Part shown: positions 35,287 through 47,011 of the stretch, one piece after another
Numbering within the stretch: the first letter of the stretch is position 1
Layout of the letters: every line of letters begins with the position of its first letter
Origin: Dipteris shenzhenensis
Taxonomy: Eukaryota; Polypodiophyta; Polypodiopsida; Gleicheniales
Assembly (NCBI GenBank): GCA_047967505.1
Contig: CM106540.1
DNA length: 64,000 nucleotides
Direction: 5' to 3' (one strand)
Notes under the pieces: generated by a model
What the model was told of the DNA's origin: nothing
The model's input: only the letters and a program-made list of their open reading frames with translations
Databases searched by the model: none
Program-made: the position numbers and the translations under genes

Positions 35287-36031
35287 GGGAAAAAGAGAGA
35301 AGGAAAGAGAGGAAAAGAAAGGAAAATAGAGGAAAAGAGAGGAGAAAAAAAGAGAGAAAAATAGAGGAGATAAGAGAGGAAAATAACTACGAAAAGAGAA
35401 GGAAAGAGAGGATAAAAGAGAGAAGGAAAAAGAGAGAAAAGCTGAGGATAAAAAAGAGAAAAAGAGAGAAGGAAAAAGAGGAGAAAAGAGAGGAGGGAAA
35501 GAGAGAAAAAGAGAGAAGAAAAGAGATGAGAAAAGAGATGAAAAGATAAGGAAAGAGAGGAGATAAGAGAGAAAAAGAGAGATGAAAAGAGAAGGAAAGA
35601 GAGGATAAAAGAGAGAAGGAAAAAGAGAGACAAGGTGAAGGAAAGAGGGGACAAAAGAGAGAAAAATAGAGAGAAGGAAAGAGAGGAGAAAAGAGCGGAA
35701 AATAGAGGAAAAGAGAGGAGAAAAAAAGAGTGAAAAAGAGAGGAGATAAGAGGAATATTACCACGAAAAGAGAAGGAAAGAGAGGATAAAAGAGAGAAGG
35801 AAAAAGAGAAAAAAGGTGAGGATAAAAGAGAGAAAAAGAGAGAAGGAAAGAGAGGAGAAAAGAGAGGAGGGAAAGAGAGAAAAAGAGAGAAGGAAAGAGA
35901 TGAGAAAAGAGAAGGAAAGAGATGAGAAAAGAGAAGGAAAGAGAGGGGATCAGAGAGAAAAAGAGAGGCAAAAAGAGAAGGAAAGAGAGGAAAATAGAGT
36001 GAAGGAAAGAGATGATAAAAGAGACGAAAAG
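35287..36031. repeat. Polypurine minisatellite (about 745 bp)
   Basis: Almost entirely A and G on the plus strand. Units such as AAAGAGAGAAGGAAAGAGAGG vary in order. Two halves are themselves similar (about 35290-35640 and 35690-35990, each containing ACTACGAAAAGAGAAGGAAAG or ACCACGAAAAGAGAAGGAAAG). Ser/Leu/Phe-rich ORFs on the minus strand are artefacts. Confidence 0.95.
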
Positions 36032-37268
36032 ACTACCATAGAAATAAATAGTCATACATAGAGACTCATAACTTCTTGTCATGGACCCAATGCAAGAAAC
36101 TAATTACATGGGAGGGAGCTTAAAGAGAGATTTGCGCTGATATAAGTTTCATTGAAATTAGACAACCGAGGAGAAAGTTATAGGCCAAATACTGACAGGG
36201 GGTCTACCTGCTATATTAACTACCATCTTCCCATACAGATTTCACCTAAGCAAACTACTCCCTCAAGGCTCCACAATTATGAACGAACCCTAGAATTCAC
36301 CTAAAAGAGAGGAAGAAGCTTGCATGGTGGCTCGAGAAATGGATGGACCATGTGTGCACAGTGAGCGATCGAACAAGAACTACTTTAGAGACTTGAATAG
36401 AGAGAGAAAAGAACATAGGAATGGAGACTCAAGGAAAATGATAAAAAGTGACTTTTATTGCCATGAGAGTAAGAATCCACTTGAATACACTCAAAATGCT
36501 ATAAACACAAGGGAGAAGAAGAGGTTTCATACATATAAGAGGGAGCGGAAGCTCCAAGACTGCTCATAGAGAGAGAATAAACTAGAGAGAGATGGACTCA
36601 AGAGTCTACATAAGAGAATATCTACAAGAGGGAGAGAAGGGTCATGGAAGAGGATTGAGGAGACTAGAGCTACAGCAACATGAGGCCTAATGGTGGAAGA
36701 GATAATAAACAAGGGAGAGGAGGGCTCCTTTTATAGAGATTTTGTCACCCTCCTTCACCCATTTACAATTGCTGCCTGTAGATTCTGTTCCCCATCAATC
36801 ACATAAGCCCGTATGTCACCATCCATGTCCTTTTTGGCTACTCTTGCCATGTGTCCTATCAAAATATGCTCAAGACTCTTAAAATATTAGGAAATGTCTC
36901 TCCACATGGAGCCCATAGGGACCCTCTCTTTTCCATATATCCACATCCTTCTTATTCCACATAGGAATTCTAGAAGGATTCCTCTTGACTCCACACTCTG
37001 ACTCCACACTCCTCCACATGCCTTCCACATGCTTGGCACATGGCCTCTCTTATATTATTGGAATACATGGATATGAGCCCACCTCTTTATATGACTCACT
37101 CTTCCTATTTTCTAAAAACCCCATAATATCCCATACACAAATAACTCTCACCCCATACCAAGATATTTATAATTCATACCTATGGTATTTACAATGATCC
37201 ATTCCACTCATCCTCTCAATCCCATACAATATCTTAGAAAATAGAAATAAGTGAGAGCCGCTAGGCTA
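36032..37268. other. No gene; possible LTR-like sequence
   Basis: It contains a minus-strand-linked TTTTATAGAGA box (36730) and short repeats of ACTCCACACTC (36990). It adjoins the second copia relic and could be part of its long terminal repeat, but ends were not identified. Confidence 0.35.
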
Positions 37269-38660
37269 TCACTTGATACTCAAACTCTTATCAAACATAG
37301 AAGAAAACAATACCAATGCCAAATAAAAAATATTAAATTTTGGCATCACAGCACTATGCTGAGGAGTATTTACACATGTGAATTGTCTTCGAATGTCGTG
37401 ACTTTTGCAAAAGTTCATGAATGTTGAAGACATGTATTCACCTCCTCTATCTGATCTCATGACTTTGATCTTTTTGCTTGTTTGGCTTTCTACCATGGCT
37501 TTGACTTCTTGAAATCTGGAAAACACTTTAGATTCCTCTTTTAGAAAGTAGACCCAACAATATCTACTGTAGTCGTCGAAGAAAGTCAAGTAGTAAAGTG
37601 AACCATTGATGTTGCAGGTTTGGGCATAACCCCTACATTTGTATGAATCAAATCAAGAATACCTCATGCTCGAGAGGTGCTTCTGCCAAAGTTTGTTCGC
37701 TTTTGTTTGCCACCATAGCATGCTTCGTAAACTTTTCCAAGAAACTAAAGTTTTGGAATTCCAATTGCCTTTTTCAGATTCCTGAGCTCAATCAAGCTCG
37801 TGAAATTGACATGCATGTCCATATCTCTTGTGCCATTTTGTGGATAGTGGCATCTATTGTGGTTGACCTAACATGGCATGCAAATCTGTTATTGTGGCTA
37901 GCATTCTGAACAAGCATCCTTCCTTGACTACTTTTCCTACTAGCTGAAATCCTCTGGATTTGTCTCTTATAGTGTATTCATCTCCATCAAAGATGACTTG
38001 ATAGTTGTGTTCCATCATTTGACCTTCTGACAAGAGGTTCTTGTCATGAGCTTCAAAACATAGAGTACACCTTTCACCAATCCTTTTGTACTAGTGAAAT
38101 TGTTTATAGGGACAATGCATGTCCCTTGAACTGGATTCGGTGTATTATCTACCGTGTAGATGACATTCTTCTTACCTTTTAATGATTTCATCTTTGTGAG
38201 CCATTCTTGATGCTTTGTCATATGAGATGATGCACCGCTATCGATGTACCAAGGATCTTGATCTGCTTGGTCAACTTGATAGTAGCTGAAATATTGATGC
38301 TTTGTCATATGAGATGATGCACCGCTACTGATGTACCAAGGATCTTGATCTACTTGGTCGACTTGATAGCTAAAATCCTCTTTTGAATTGCAATCAGTAT
38401 CTAGATACAATGTATCAGTCTTATACATTTCCTTGTTTGCGAGGAACATATTCCCAGATTCACTTGCATAATGACTGTGAATAGAATGTCCCACCATGAT
38501 GATTTCCTCTTCCATGAAAATTCCCTCGATTGTTGTTGGATTGACTGCTTTGGTGGTACTGCTTCTTGTGGCAATCTCTTTAATAGTGTCCAAACTTATG
38601 ATAGTAGTTGCACTAAATGTTTGACACATTTGTGGATGCATTCCCTCATCCTTGGAATCT
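37269..38660 (-). pseudogene. Second Ty1/copia relic (gag knuckle, protease, integrase)
   Basis: Read on the minus strand: a degenerate gag zinc knuckle (near 38600), a protease region (38641-38015), a decayed pre-integrase zinc motif (37960-37640) and the integrase core (37589-37330) with FFDDYSRYCWVYFLKEES and RSDRGGEYMSSTF. It breaks off before the last catalytic Glu. The protease motif appears twice in tandem: WYISSGASSHMT, then WYIDSGASSHMT. It is a different family from the element at 25-34 kb. Confidence 0.8.
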
Positions 38661-40089
38661 TACTCGGTTTGATTGATTTCCTCTTTGCTGATTCTGATGT
38701 TGTTGAGAATGATTTTGATGCTGATTTTGACTTTGATCATGATTTTGCTGCTAATGATGACCACTTTGCATAGAGGAAATTCAACTCCACCAAGCCAAGA
38801 CAACCATTGCCACATTACCTGATTAGTTCCCATTGGTGTCAGTCCCATCGGATCTATCTTTGGTATACACATTCACACATATGACACCAGCTCAATCTCT
38901 TGGCATTCGGCAGTTCATCAATTTAGTGTCACATTTGGGAGTGATAATTCTTGGATTTAGGATTGTTGCATTCGTCTTGCACAAGCCCATAGCCAACCTC
39001 CAGTATGAAACACCAGGCTCTTCAATATACATCATCCTTGTACAGCCTATTGGCTACTCTCAAGATGTAGTTATCACCATTTCACTACAGGGTTGATACT
39101 TGGGCACATTACAGTTCTTCCACCATGACTTGAATTAGATTTACAGATTTAGCATAAGCCCCCTAGTGGCATCTCGCATACAGTGTTCTCATGGGTAGAC
39201 ACTCTTGCCGGTTGCACAGAGCACCAGACTGCCTCCAGCATGGAGTTATTCTCATCATAGAATTGATGATACACCAGTTACGATTCTAAACGAGATCCAT
39301 GAGTGGAAAGAGAACCTACTTTGACCATTCATTGCCACAGGGTATGTTACACTTTATGATGCAAACTGGAGCCTCATTGGACTTGAGAGCTTAGACGTAG
39401 ATGCTTCACTTGCTAGCATGATCAGCCCACACATTCTGATCATGCACATTTGTCGGTAAGACCTTAGCATGAGGCACATTTCTCAGTAAGCCCTCAGCAT
39501 GAGGCACATTTTTCAGTAATTTCTCAAGATGAGGCATATTTGACAGGAAGGCCTCAACACGAGGTAGTCCCATCTACATCAGCACAATCTGATTCATGTG
39601 ATGTACAACCATCACATTCATGCATGGATCCAACTCCATCTATTGCCACCACATATGCAGATACATAGCAGAAGTTTAGCATTGATCATGCAGGAGTTCA
39701 GGGTTGATCATGCAATTATTCAGCATAGGTAAGACCTCAATATGAGCGTATGAGGGTGGTGGCAAAGGGTGTGCATGTGGGATGCTAAGGGGTGTGCAAT
39801 TGTGGCACAAAGGGATATGTCTCTCCCTATATAGAGAGTTATTCATGCAATACAAAGGTAATGAAGTTATTCATCGTCTTCTTCATGTCTCTCTTGATTG
39901 CGCCTTTGAGAGTCTTATGTGTCTTACCCGAATTGGGGCCTTTTGGCCCCAACACATTGGCGATCACGATGTTGAGACAAAGACCACACATGGTTCCAAG
40001 GCCTAGAGTGATCTAGTTTTTTTCGTACCTTCAAATGATCATGGCACTAGAAGGATCTCAATCGTACTTCTTCTCCATGACGTATCATG
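38661..40089. other. Unclassified sequence with short repeats and a possible LTR end
   Basis: A unit of about 30 bp (CAGTAAG.CCTCAGCATGAGGCACATTT) occurs four times, diverging, at 39454-39566. At 39809-39957 a TATATAGAG box, then GGGGCCTTTTGGCCCCAACA and ATTGGCGA, resemble the R/U5 end of a plant LTR and a primer site. This is weak evidence. Confidence 0.35.
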
Positions 40090-40966
40090 TTGGGAGCCTC
40101 GATCAAAATTGGAGATTTCTATTGCAAGCCTATTAAATTTGAAGGAGTCACCGACCTGATGTTTCGCTGCAGATTATGTCGACACGACGTGTCACACCGA
40201 CTTACTGTTCTTTGGTGACAATGCGCTGTAGTAGTAGGAACAATCTGTGGTGGTCATATTTGCTTCCACAATGCGAGATGGCCAATGCATCAAAGTAGAA
40301 ACATCAACGGCAATGACGACTTCTATGTCAAGCACCAAGGAGACGGAAGTGCTAGGAGTGGCAAAATTGACTCTTGCTCCAACATTTTGATCAAGGTAGT
40401 GCCTTCACGTGTGGTTTGCAGTACACTGTGGATATTGTGGATGAGAGCGACCTGCATGCTCAAAGGAAGCGTGATGCCTGGAGCATAGTACCAACAGAGA
40501 TGGGCAATTTCTCATGTCAGTCGAGAGCAAGTATCATGGAGATGGTGGAATCTACAACAACTACAGCAAGCAAGAGTAGAGGTTGCAGTTGTGATGGTTT
40601 GTGGAGAATTCTTTGATGGTGACAAAGTTATGTATTGCGGATGGTGGACTTGACTTGTGATTGCCTTGGTGGGTGATATGAAGTGGCGCAGTTTGATTTT
40701 CTCATGACGAGTAGCATTGATCAACTCTAGGTTGTTGTTCACAAAGAAAGCCCGCATTGTGGAGATTGTTGTTGACAAAGAAAGCCTGCATTGTGGAGAT
40801 TGTGGTTGGGTTGTCAAGTGGGAATGCGATGTTCTATTTGTAGAGTTGTGGAGGTGTTGAAGAAGAGTCAAGCAAACATGCAATGGAGAGATTTTTCTTG
40901 GGACCAAAGAAGCCGCCTACGTCTACACCATGCACCAGCAATAGAGCTTTTGTCAAATGAGCAACA
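40090..40966. other. Unit B start, no gene
   Basis: 40090-40470 matches 5740-6106 reversed. 40473-40950 matches 6107-6558 directly. A 30-bp word GAAAGCC(C/T)GCATTGTGGAGATTG is tandemly repeated at 40745-40805. Confidence 0.6.
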
Positions 40967-40979
40967 CACAACAAGACAA

Positions 40980-41310
40980 ACCATCCACAGACACGCACAC
41001 AGACGCATTTACTGAACTAAAAAAAAAACTTACAGGCGTGTCTATTTGTACATCTAAAGACCCGCGTCTAACGACGCGTCTATATAGCAGATAGACGCAC
41101 GTATAGACGTGCATATAGATGCTTAAATAGATGCTCTACTAAAAATTTAAAAAACAGACAGATGCATCGTTAGACGCGTGTATAGACGCATTTATAAACA
41201 GTCTTATAGACGCTTTTATAGACACGCAAATAGACGCTACTTGGACAGATAGATGTCTATATAGACACGTTTATAGACGCACTGATAGACGCGCTACATA
41301 ATATTTTTTA
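40980..41310. repeat. CACTA-3 left subterminal repeats
   Basis: AGACGCG-type words in both orientations, intermediate in decay between CACTA-1 and CACTA-2. Confidence 0.8.
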
Positions 41311-41681
41311 AATTTATAGAATACTGTGTATGTTGTGTATGCTATGTAGTTACTGGAATCCCATTTCCACATTGTGTAATTCAATTCTTACAGCCAACCA
41401 CATTTTAAGTAGCAATCTTGCAAGCACGTCTATAGCTGACAATTACAATTCCAAATAAAACATTACACCTCCAAAACGTTTAGTTCACAAGGCATTAATT
41501 GATAGAACGTTGCACAAGAAAATTAAAAGCTCAAAAAGTGCTTGTATGTACATATAGCACGAAGCTAAGCCACGTCATGTGGCTTCAAGTACCAAAAATA
41601 AGAGAAGTGTATATATAAGAGACACGAAGCCAAGCCAGTGTCTTTAAGTACAAAAAAGAGTAGCTAGCACTACTTCTACGA

Positions 41682-43021
41682 CTAATCTAAGTTCTCCACA
41701 TCCTCGCTCACTTCCACGCTCCCTTTTGCACTCCCTTCTACGCTCCCTTCTCCGCCTCCTTCCTCGTTTTCTTGTGCAGGGGCCTGTAAACAAGGGGCAA
41801 CATATATCAATGTATGAAAAATCAAATTTTTACTTATAATATTGACATTATTTAATTACTTTCAAATACCTCGGGAGCTGCTCCAGTAGCCTGGATATAC
41901 TGCTCCTCAGTAATCAACCCGTCATGATAGAAGTGCTTCCATGTATCTCCTCTGCGATGGTGGTAGTGGTAGGCTGTCTCGACAGGAGTAGGGTATCTAC
42001 CCACGATATCAAGCTGCAAGATGACACAATTTACGGAGGGGTTAGTACAAAGAAACAACCTCCTAATAAACTACATAAGCAATATAATTTGAGATCGATA
42101 CTTACACATGGGCCTCCCATGATTCAACATCCCCTTCTCTAAAATGCACGCTTTCATATTGCTCCATCTGGATCCTTCGTGCCTCCACGTGCTGCAGACT
42201 GGGGTCCTCCCTAGCTGATTTCATTGCTTTCTTCCACTCACACTTGTGAGCGGTGTGGGGTGGGCCCCTTGGTGGTTGACCTCCCTTGAGCCTGGCAAGC
42301 TCCGCTAGTGCCTGCCTCTTAAGCGAAGATCTTTTATTGCCAAGTATCGTAACAATCTTTGACTTGGCCCATTTATCTATGAACTGATGATTGGGGGGGT
42401 TAGGATACCTAGAGCGAACAGCAGTGAGGGTCTCATCAGCCAACCTCTTTGGCTGGTCTTTGTAGTGGATAAAGCAATCTCTGTAATTGTTAGCAATTAC
42501 AGAGTGCATGAAGGCCATGATGTCCTTCCCCCATGCATCCATCAAGATGCCTCCTGTCTGAGTGATGTCATAGAAGATCGTACATCACCCGGAGGCACGT
42601 CTAAATCATCTGAATCATCATCGTCCCCACCACCACCCCTCCCAAAGCATTGTGCCATGCATCCCCCACCACTCTTCCTGCTACTACACCTGCTATCGTG
42701 TCGTGTCGAGCTAGTATGCTGGCCACTCGTAGCTCGAGACTGCACGGGACCACGTGGACCACTCATAGCTGAAGAACCGAGTCTCGACTGCACAAGAGTA
42801 CGCCGACGGCTCTGTGAGATAGAAGGACCTCCTGACGGCATGGGGGAAGGGGCATAAGACGGCATGGGGGAAGGGGCATAAGACCGCATGGGGGAAGGGC
42901 CTCGACCGTGTAGCCGGCTAGGCTGTGCTGACTCCGCTGGGATAATCTCAGCTGGTGTGGGATTGGGGTGGTTTAGAGTTTGTAGTGCCAACTCCTGGGG
43001 GGTGTTTAGAGTACCCATCAT
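41682..43021 (-). pseudogene. CACTA-3 accessory gene
   Basis: Exon 3 (41783-41682) ends in an acidic ENEEGGG...SEDVENLD tail with the stop at the same place as CACTA-1. Exon 2 contains VGRYPTPVETAYHYHH. Exon 1 is in two frames (43021-42542 and 42545-42102), split by a 1-bp loss where CACTA-1 reads GTACCATCACCC and this copy GTACATCACCC. Unlike the other two copies it has CAA, not TAG, after the NTPQE stretch. The N-terminal 30 codons were lost at 43021. Confidence 0.7.
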
Positions 43022-43024
43022 GTA

Positions 43025-43217
43025 GCCAAGGGAAAGCTAGGATCTAGATGAAGTCAATGCTGTGATGCGAGGGACAAGCCGACTCAAAGAAAGATCGGAT
43101 TGAGCACCTACATCAAGAGTTTACTTCATTGCCACCAAAGGTGATATCGCGGAGATATGGTTGAGAAGATTTGTGGTTTGTTGCTGTGAGATGAGGATTA
43201 GTGATACAAACAACTAT

Positions 43218-43271
<54 letters not shown>

Positions 43272-43291
43272 AGGGAGGGAGGGAGGGAGGG

Positions 43292-43378
<87 letters not shown>

Positions 43379-45150
43379 TATTCAAACATATCCAAATTCC
43401 ATATTCAACTAGCCCAATCAGATATGGATAGAGGTAAGCAAATAGGGACTATAAAGAATCAATGCTCCAATACATGGGAACTGGCTAGCTAGCTCTACTT
43501 TATAAGATCCCCTTTATGAGGAGAAGGCATTGAGCAGCATGGATGCCCAGTATGTCCCAGTTTATATATTGGATGGAGGATGAGTGTGGCTTGTGGCTCA
43601 TTGTTATTTTGTTTCAACTTATGACATAACTTGATAACATCATCAACTTCTATCATGAGCTATGATTCATAATAGCATCAACTTTCCTTGTGACCTATAG
43701 ATACCAAGATGGAGATCAAATTTAAACTTCCACAAATAGATGAGGATGCAATATATGTTGCCATCATCAAGGAATTACACAATATGCACTTGATGAGGAG
43801 ACAAAAATATGTGGAGAGTATGATGGGTAGCTTCTTCTTTTATTTTGATATGATACAATGGCAATCATGTTAACTTTCTTCCTTGTGTGTACATTAGTTT
43901 AATGGAGAATGTGCCCAATTTTATGTATTCATGCAAATCTAGCCAAATCAAGAATTCCATTTTTCTATTGTTTTTTTTTTAAACGTATGATAGGAAGCCA
44001 TTTTTGTAGAAATGAGTAAAAATGGCATTTTTTTACAGTATGAAAAAGAGTATTCCATTTAGTTCTCGTTTCTATGAAATACTTCTCACTTCATCCGCTA
44101 TAGTGTTAAGTGTTATGGATGGGTTCACCTCTAAAAGTTTTAGTGTATCACATGCATTCAAAAGGACGATATTTTAATCGAACTTTTAGTGTACCACATG
44201 TCTTTTAGTGGCCTCTCGGTTGCTCAGGCCCAAAATAATATCATGGGAATTAAAATTTCATGTTTTCAATGATTTGCCTACCTATCACTTTTACTTTTTT
44301 AACAATATGTATGCCTTAATGGTGTCTTGAACATGATTTATTTAACATATTCATAGATTGTAATTATGAAAATGCTAAAAAGTGACATCTTTTGATATTT
44401 TTAAAATATTCTTGAAAGTTCTTTAAATCATTAATGAGAAAAATTTAACTAAAGTTTGAAAGGAAAGGTTTTCAAAAATATATAATTTTTCATTAACATG
44501 AAATAAAGTTAAACAATATAGGAAAAAATAGCCATTATATTATACTATTATATAAGTATCCCTTTAATAAAAGCATCCTTGACCAAATGGTACATAACTA
44601 CCATCGGTATGCTTTGACCATACCCTTATTGTACGACACTCATGAAGCTTCAAAAGACATTAAAATTAGAAAGGCTATTATGCTCTCAAAGTTTTGTAAG
44701 GGTAGTACAACACTTGTATGGTAGGGCATGCACATGCATGGTGCATAAGTGCTGAAAATTTGTGCATCGGTGTGCTTTTACCATGCCTCTATGTGCGATG
44801 GTCATGCAATTTTATAAAGACCTTAAACAATGTGTGACCTTATACTCCCAAATTTTTATAAGTATTGGAAATCACTTTTACAATGGAACATCCATTGTAT
44901 ACATTTTCTCTTTTTTTATTGCATAGTGCATAACTACCAAAAGACCATACATGGGTATGCTATACCATACCAGTGTATGATGCTCACAAAACTTTGTGAA
45001 GACCTATAAACAGTAAGGCTCATAGACTTGCAAATTTTAGAAGGATGAGACATCTCTTGTGTGGTGAGCCGTGCACATTTTTCTCATTTTCAACCATGCA
45101 TGGTGGGTAAGTGTCTAAAATCATACATCATTGTTCTTTTTTTTTGTGAG
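43025..45150. repeat. Host-locus segment inside CACTA-3
   Basis: 43025-43593 corresponds to 7548-8135 of unit A. 43594-45150 is almost identical to 48400-49968 (1557 against 1569 bp; the difference is a 12-bp gap near 44604). The join at 43593 skips the 1.39 kb found at 47012-48402, with TGG shared at both sides. Confidence 0.85.
43221..43374. repeat. Microsatellite (GA)n-(GGGA)n-(GA)n
   Basis: Same locus as 7748 and 46623, with a GGGA core between two GA runs. Confidence 0.95.
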
Positions 45151-45798
45151 CCCTAATGCAACAATCAAATGCCATGCAAGTGGTGGAAAAAGGCCCTAAT
45201 GCAACAATCAAGTGCTTTAAGGACGTGGTGGAAAAAGGCCCTAATGCAACAATCAAATGCCATGCAAGTGGCTTTGTAACTATTGACTCCACAAAGTTTT
45301 GGCAAAGTAGGAAGGACACACTAGTACTACTGCAACAATGTGAACATGTACTATGCACACATATAAAAATACTCACTTTTAAATATTTGATACCTTCAAT
45401 GCAAGGAAAATAACATGATTGTATTTGTGTTTGAATTAGGTTGTTTATCAACCAATGGTGGATAATAATAGATGGTGGCATGTCATACCTATTATGCCAC
45501 GTTCCAAAGTGATGTATAGTACATTTACTAATATGGAGCATATGGAGGATGATCATGGCCATGGAGGTGATGATGACCATGATACGAGAGAGGAGGATGA
45601 TCATGAGATAGGAGATACAGATATTGAGGCCATTACCCGTGAGGACAAGCCTACCATTGGTGATGCTGATTTCAATGAGCACGAGTAGCACAAGTAGTAG
45701 TGGGTTGAATGTATTTGTAGATCTAAACACTTGTTTTGGATTTTGAAGTAGATAGTTTGGCAAGGATTGATCTCACTGAGGATGAGATTGAACCGTAG
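45151..45798 (+). pseudogene. CACTA-3 TNP2 3' remnant
   Basis: It parallels 23130-23774 of CACTA-1 (KDVVEKGPNATIK, GGFVTIDSTKFWQ-like, then YQPMVDNNRWWHVIPIMPRSK and the acidic DDH-rich tail). The start is a local stutter: the GGAAAAAGGCCCTAATGCAA word occurs twice, plus a partial third copy, within 110 bp. Frameshifts are present in the tail. Confidence 0.75.
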
Positions 45799-45984
45799 CC
45801 CATCATTGACATTAGCAAAACTATTTTACATATTGTCTCATTCTCCTCACCTCACTTAATTCTTGTATATGTGGGCTTGCAAAAAAGCATTGTTGTTTTT
45901 GTTAAAATTATGTGCTTTGGTAATCATGGGCAATGTTTGGAAAGCAGTGATGTACACCAAAATCTCAATTTCTGTATTCTTTGT

Positions 45985-46250
45985 TTAGCGTCTAAATACG
46001 CATCTAAATATGCGTCCAATTCTTAATGTAGACGTGCAAATAGATGCACTAATACATGCGCAAATAGACGCGCTGATAAACGCAATGTTAGACGGGCCCG
46101 TATATTCTCAGTGTAGAGACATGTTAATACACGTGCAAATAGACGAGCTATTAGACATGCTATTAGATGTGCCCGTAATTTCTTTATTCAAGCAACACCT
46201 ATAGACGTGCCCACTATTTTGCACGTCTATCAAGCGCGTCTATAGTTGCT
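45985..46250. repeat. CACTA-3 right subterminal repeats
   Basis: GCGTCTA / AGACG words running to the right terminus. Confidence 0.8.
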
Positions 46251-46263
46251 TTGTGTTATTGTG

Positions 46264-46619
46264 AGAGCAACGATGATCTATTGACAATCTCTCAGCGCAG
46301 AGTAGACGTGTGGAGGGCATTGTGTACTATTTGCAAATATCATAGTATAGTAGTGTGGCTATTATAGAACGTGTTATTGTGAAGTTAGTGTGGAGCCATC
46401 TGACAATGGTGTTATTGCTATTTTTCATTTATGGATGCAGTGGATTATTTTGCGGATCATTGTTGCAGCTATTGTGGCAGTCGTTGGTTATGAGCAGATC
46501 TACTCACAAGGCTATGTGAGAGCAAGGTTTATGGAGCACATGACTTGGGATGATCCTGAGATGAAGATTAGAATGAGACATATGCTTACAATCTTGAAGT
46601 TAGTGATACAAACAACTGT

Positions 46620-46622
<3 letters not shown>
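46264..46622. other. Unit B flank, no gene
   Basis: It parallels 6845-7200 of unit A, then jumps to the position of 7718, so about 520 bp are missing here that survive in the segment at 43025. Confidence 0.6.
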
Positions 46623-46681
<59 letters not shown>

Positions 46682-46708
46682 AGGGAGGGAGGGAGGGAGA
46701 GAGGGAGG

Positions 46709-46772
<64 letters not shown>
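46623..46772. repeat. Microsatellite (GA)n-(GGGA)n-(GA)n
   Basis: Third copy of the GA locus. Confidence 0.95.
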
Positions 46773-46774
<2 letters not shown>

Positions 46775-47011
46775 TATTCAAACATATCCAAATTCCATAT
46801 TCAACTAGCCCAATCAGATATGGATAGAGGTAAGCAAATAGGGACTATAAAGAATCAATGCTCCAATCTCATGTAACTACATGGGAACTGGCTAGCTAGC
46901 TCTACTTTATAAGATCCCCTTTATGAGGAGAAGGCATTGAGCAGCATGGATGCCCAGTATGTCCCAGTTTATATATTGGATGGAGGATGAGTGTGGCTTG
47001 TGGTGAGAGCT

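Larger units (their letters stand above)
40967..46263. mobile_element. CACTA-3, internally replaced
   Basis: Left terminus CACAACAAGACAAACCATCC at 40967; right terminus in reverse complement CACAATAACACAAAGC from 46263. The left 2.06 kb (to 43024) parallels CACTA-1 through the accessory gene. The right 1.11 kb (45151-46263) parallels the last part of TNP2 and the right end. Between them, instead of TNP2, are 2126 bp of host-locus sequence (43025-45150). The word GAGCAAC lies just outside both ends (40960-40966 and 46265-46271), with one extra base at the right end. A 3-bp reading gives ACA/AGA, so the target duplication is unclear. Confidence 0.8.

Noticed and set aside
35280-36082. Long Ser/Phe/Leu ORFs opposite the purine tract
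   Set aside because: They are products of a polypurine repeat, with no membrane-protein architecture.
39809-39957. Complete LTR retrotransposon at 38.7-40 kb
   Set aside because: Only one LTR-like end and a doubtful primer site are visible, with no paired LTR or coding region in that orientation.
40960-46271. A 7-bp target duplication GAGCAAC for CACTA-3
   Set aside because: CACTA elements make 3-bp duplications, as the CACTA-1 empty site shows. The word lies one base off the right end, and the locus has related words in unit A, so chance or rearrangement is more likely.
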